In this document: one piece after another, positions 61,493 through 64,000 of the stretch | Position numbering within the stretch: the stretch's first letter is position 1 | Layout: each line of letters opens with the position of its first letter | Origin: Lentilactobacillus farraginis DSM 18382 = JCM 14108 | GTDB taxonomy: Bacteria > Bacillota > Bacilli > Lactobacillales > Lactobacillaceae | Direction: 5' to 3' | DNA length: 64,000 nt | Assembly: GCF_000583655.1 (NCBI RefSeq) | Contig: NZ_BAKI01000008.1 | Coordinates: forward strand, 1-64,000 | Program-made: the position numbers and the translations under genes | Notes under the pieces: generated by a model | Databases searched by the model: none | Told to the model about the DNA's origin: nothing | Seen by the model: only the letters and a program-made list of their open reading frames with translations

Positions 61493-61693
61493 TTAATCAG
61501 CGATAATTTCCCCGGTTTTCGGTTTCCGGTTCTCACCTTTCATCAGTCAAAATACTGTTTAACTTTTTACCAGCTCTTGAAACCAACCTGTCAATTCAGT
61601 AACATGCACTTGCATTGTTTACAAAGCTAGGTTTATATCAAGACCCAAATCAAAAGAAAGTGTGACTTTAAAGTACAGCTAATTCTGTACGAC

Positions 61694-61939
61694 ATGCTTT
61701 GCGTATTGGCAGTACTTACACTTCCGGTAGCTTACTTAAAAATGGGGCTTGTCAATCAAATTCAATTCTATTTGATTACCATTGGAATTTTAGAGTTATG
61801 GTATAGCGAAACTTTTAATTTTAACTTTTCCACGGAAAACCGGCTCTATCAGTCAGTCAAAACTTTTAGAATTATTGCCTTGGCATCTTTACTGGTAAGT
61901 TTTGCTGGTTCATTACTCGTGAATTTTTACAATTATTGA
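61694..61939 (+). CDS. Hypothetical membrane protein, possibly truncated
   Basis: An 81-residue frame with two or three hydrophobic segments (residues 1-14, 21-36 and 58-78), but no ribosome site before the ATG. The hydrophobic first residues suggest that a longer N-terminus was lost, or that it is not a functional gene. It lies just before the IS element. Confidence 0.35.
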   Translation: MLCVLAVLTLPVAYLKMGLVNQIQFYLITIGILELWYSETFNFNFSTENRLYQSVKTFRIIALASLLVSFAGSLLVNFYNY

Positions 61940-62246
61940 CTTTTGAGTCAGATACAAGCCCGAATTTAACTTAGGACAAGTATGTCGTTATCTGAATATT
62001 CCTGCCAACAATCGTTAAATCAAAATTTAGTTGGTTTTACTAACCAATATTTAACACTATTGAGATATGTCCACTTATCTTTTCCAACTTTATGATATAG
62101 GGCAAGAAAACACGATCTTTTAAGAACGTGATGAATTGCCTCCCCTCTTGGAGTCCACGGACGCTTGTCTTGATTAATTGTCAAAAAAACGCCATCTTTC
62201 TAAATTCGTGCATATGGTTACACTTAAATATGATATAATAATTGGT
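61940..62246. other. Left flank and left end region of the IS element
   Basis: It contains a hairpin at 62101-62140 (GGCAA with TTGCC, and CACG-a-TCTT with AAGA-a-CGTG) of the kind recognised by Y1 transposases near their left end, and a TATAAT at about 62234-62239 upstream of tnpA. The exact left end was not determined. Confidence 0.45.
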
Positions 62247-62675
62247 ATGAAAGATACAAATAGACTAACGTATGGTAGAACATCAGTGTACAATCTAAAT
62301 TACCATCTCATATGGGGAACTAAGTACCGTAACAAGGTTTTAACGGGACATGTTGAGGAGGTCTTCAAACGTTTGGTTAATGAAATCGCCGATCAATACG
62401 GTTTTAAAATCGCCCATCTGGAAATTGGTAAAGATGATCATGTTCACCTACTGGTTAGTGCACCGCCTAAATTATCAGTAACAAATATTGTCCGCTGGTT
62501 AAAAGGCATTACCGCTTTTCAACTGTTCCGACAATGTCCGGAGTTACAGACTCACTATTGGAAACAAAAGAATCGTCACTTATGGTCACCTAGTTACTAC
62601 GTTGAAAGCATTGGTACGGTCAATGAACAGGCGGTAGCTAAGTATATTGATGATCAGCGCAAACGCGAAAAATAA
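62247..62675 (+). CDS. tnpA: IS200/IS605 Y1 transposase
   Basis: A 142-residue single-domain HUH nuclease: the HUH pair is H65-x-H67 (DHVHLLV) and the catalytic tyrosine is probably Y117 in SPSYYVESIG. It excises and inserts the element as single-stranded circles. The start is the ATG at 62247; the frame continues upstream but without a ribosome site. It ends 16 bases before tnpB. All active-site residues are present. Confidence 0.92.
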   Translation: MKDTNRLTYGRTSVYNLNYHLIWGTKYRNKVLTGHVEEVFKRLVNEIADQYGFKIAHLEIGKDDHVHLLVSAPPKLSVTNIVRWLKGITAFQLFRQCPELQTHYWKQKNRHLWSPSYYVESIGTVNEQAVAKYIDDQRKREK

Positions 62676-62691
62676 TGAGAGGAGGTCTCGT

Positions 62692-63852
62692 ATGACGACG
62701 GTGGTTAAAGGGATTAAACTACGCTTATACCCGAACAAAGCTCAAATCGATCAATTATGGCAGCTGTTTGGCAACGATCGATTTGTCTGGAATCACATGT
62801 TGGCGATGGCTAAAAAACGTTACGAAAATAACCCGAAAAGCCGGTTCGTTGGCGAATACGATATGAACTATCTGCTGAAACCGCTCAAAAAAGAGTACCC
62901 CTTCTTGAAGGTCAGTGACGCCACCAGTTTATTCGTGGTCAACCATAACCTGGCGCTGGCTTATCAGAACTTGTTTCAACATCGAGGCGGTTATCCCCGA
63001 TTTAAGTCCCGGCGTAGCGCTAAGCAAGCCTACACTGGGCAATCAATCTGCACTGTGGAAGCCAAGCGACGGCTAAAACTACCGAAAATCGGCAGTATTC
63101 GCACCAGCAAGACGGGCCGCTTGACCAATGGCAAAATTAAGCGCTACACGATTAGCCACGAATCTACCGGCCGTTACTACATTTCCCTGCAGGTCGAAAC
63201 TGAAGTTCATCACTTGCCCAAGACCAATCAACAGATTGGTTTAGACCTGGGCGTTTCTGATTTAGCGATTGATTCCAACGGGGTGAAGTATGGGACGTTC
63301 GATGCAAAATGGCTGGAAAAGCAAGCCCAACGGTGGCAGGCCAAGTTCAGTCGACGCAGGCACCAGGCGACCGTTGCGATGCACCAATGGAACCATCATC
63401 ATAAACTGTCCAAAATGGAACTTAATGATTACCAAAATTGGCAACGGGCCAAAATGACTAAAGCCCGGTATCAAGCTAAAATTGCCAACCAGCGCAAGGA
63501 TTACCTGCACAAGCTCACGACGGCCTTAGTTCGGAAGTACGATGTGATTGTGATTGAAGATTTGAAAACCAAAAATCTGATGCGCAATCACCACCTCGCT
63601 AAGGCCATTGCTAACGCCAGTTGGTATCAATTCCGGACCATGCTGGAATACAAGTGTGACTGGTATGGGAAACGGTTAGTAGTGGTCAGTGCCAACAACA
63701 CTTCCCGTATCTGCTCATCGTGTGGACACAATGGCGGTGCCAAGCCCCTAGCAATTCGGGAATGGACGTGTCAGAAGTGTCAGACGCATCACGATCGGGA
63801 TATTAATGCGGCAGTTAATATCCTGAAGCGCGGCTTAAAAGCTACTGGTTAG
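62692..63852 (+). CDS. tnpB: TnpB RNA-guided nuclease
   Basis: A 386-residue TnpB with the N-terminal helix-turn-helix-like OrfB domain, RuvC residues D185 (IGLDLGVSD) and E289 (VIEDLKTKN), a zinc ribbon with C341, C344, C360 and C363, and the last RuvC Asp in HDRDINAAVN. TnpB uses an RNA from the right end of its own element to cut DNA next to a short TAM, which helps retain the element. The start is the ATG after GAGGAGG. It is full length with no disrupted residue. Confidence 0.93.
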   Translation: MTTVVKGIKLRLYPNKAQIDQLWQLFGNDRFVWNHMLAMAKKRYENNPKSRFVGEYDMNYLLKPLKKEYPFLKVSDATSLFVVNHNLALAYQNLFQHRGGYPRFKSRRSAKQAYTGQSICTVEAKRRLKLPKIGSIRTSKTGRLTNGKIKRYTISHESTGRYYISLQVETEVHHLPKTNQQIGLDLGVSDLAIDSNGVKYGTFDAKWLEKQAQRWQAKFSRRRHQATVAMHQWNHHHKLSKMELNDYQNWQRAKMTKARYQAKIANQRKDYLHKLTTALVRKYDVIVIEDLKTKNLMRNHHLAKAIANASWYQFRTMLEYKCDWYGKRLVVVSANNTSRICSSCGHNGGAKPLAIREWTCQKCQTHHDRDINAAVNILKRGLKATG

Positions 63853-63970
63853 GGACTAACATGGTAAGAGAGCGGCGTTCTGTAAGTTAGGTGTTCGGCA
63901 TACCGATGTAACAGCCTAAATACTACGTCGTGTTCCCAGAAGCTCGGTCATTTATGGCCGAGTAGTTCAC
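63853..63970 (+). ncRNA. Right end / omega-RNA scaffold region
   Basis: The 118 bases after tnpB to the right end contain several short stems and the terminal hairpin at 63943-63962. In this family the guide RNA scaffold starts inside the 3' part of tnpB and ends exactly at the right end, with the guide taken from the flanking DNA. By that rule the guide here would begin after TAGTTCAC at about 63971. The extent is inferred. Confidence 0.55.
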
Positions 63971-64000
63971 AGTGATAAGTGAAGATTGGTACTTTATGAC

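Larger units (their letters stand above)
62101..63970 (+). mobile_element. IS200/IS605-family insertion sequence (boundaries approximate)
   Basis: tnpA and tnpB are both intact and co-directional. A left-end hairpin is at 62101-62140. A right-end hairpin (CTCGG with CCGAG, inner CAT/ATG) is at 63943-63962, followed by TAGTTCAC. There are no terminal inverted repeats, as expected for single-strand transposition by a Y1 enzyme. The left boundary is uncertain by some tens of bases. Confidence 0.75.

Overview
The window looks like chromosomal DNA of a heterofermentative lactic acid bacterium of the family Lactobacillaceae, most likely near the Lentilactobacillus/Levilactobacillus group; this is an inference from protein content. 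The evidence is a GH65 maltose phosphorylase, a mannitol 2-dehydrogenase beside fructokinase and glucose-6-phosphate isomerase, PepC, an Opp peptide importer, T-box leaders for tryptophan and methionine genes, and many GGAGG ribosome sites. No rRNA, tRNA, CRISPR or prophage was seen.

Layout. 0-11 kb: an MHS-family transporter behind an Ile/Val-rich leader-peptide attenuator, a probable 6S RNA, cardiolipin synthase, a MarR regulator, a PadR-controlled DHA2 efflux pump, oxidoreductase, nitrilase-like amidase, and two kinds of sugar permease (GRP and SemiSWEET). 11-16 kb: a Trp T-box and trpDCFBA without trpE or trpG. 16-31 kb: a MurJ/SpoVB-like flippase, an acetyltransferase, a second MHS transporter with a matching promoter, leader peptide and attenuator, two and a bit copies of a hairpin-bearing repeat, HxlR plus alcohol dehydrogenase, and several ABC exporters. 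31-41 kb: a Nudix remnant, a glutathionyl-hydroquinone-reductase-like GST, the opp operon and an MFS transporter. 41-50 kb: a sugar region with maltose phosphorylase and a sugar MFS on one side, and scrK, mannitol dehydrogenase, a YczE-like membrane protein, a VOC protein and pgi on the other, with several palindromic operators and cre-like sites between them. 50-59 kb: Rrf2/TMEM175/thioesterase, DHA2 efflux, a LacI regulator, a lipoprotein, PepC, and a vitamin B6 salvage cluster (ECF S component, DUF436, pyridoxine kinase). 59-64 kb: a Met T-box in front of a MetE-like methyltransferase, and an intact IS200/IS605 element with tnpA, tnpB and an omega-RNA-like right end.

How they fit together. 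The sugar genes feed maltose (as glucose plus glucose-1-phosphate) and fructose into the phosphoketolase route, with fructose-to-mannitol reduction as the electron sink. Amino-acid supply is controlled by RNA elements: T-boxes for Trp and Met, and what look like ribosome-stalling attenuators for Ile/Val on the two MHS carriers. I regard this paired attenuator-MHS system, and the covarying hairpin repeat near 20.6 kb, as the most unusual items here.

Caution. Ten single-base frameshifts break nine otherwise well preserved genes between 30 and 59 kb. Most are the loss of one base from a run of two or three identical bases, and one affected gene is the housekeeping pgi. Sequencing error is the simplest explanation, so these are flagged as broken here but probably intact in the organism.
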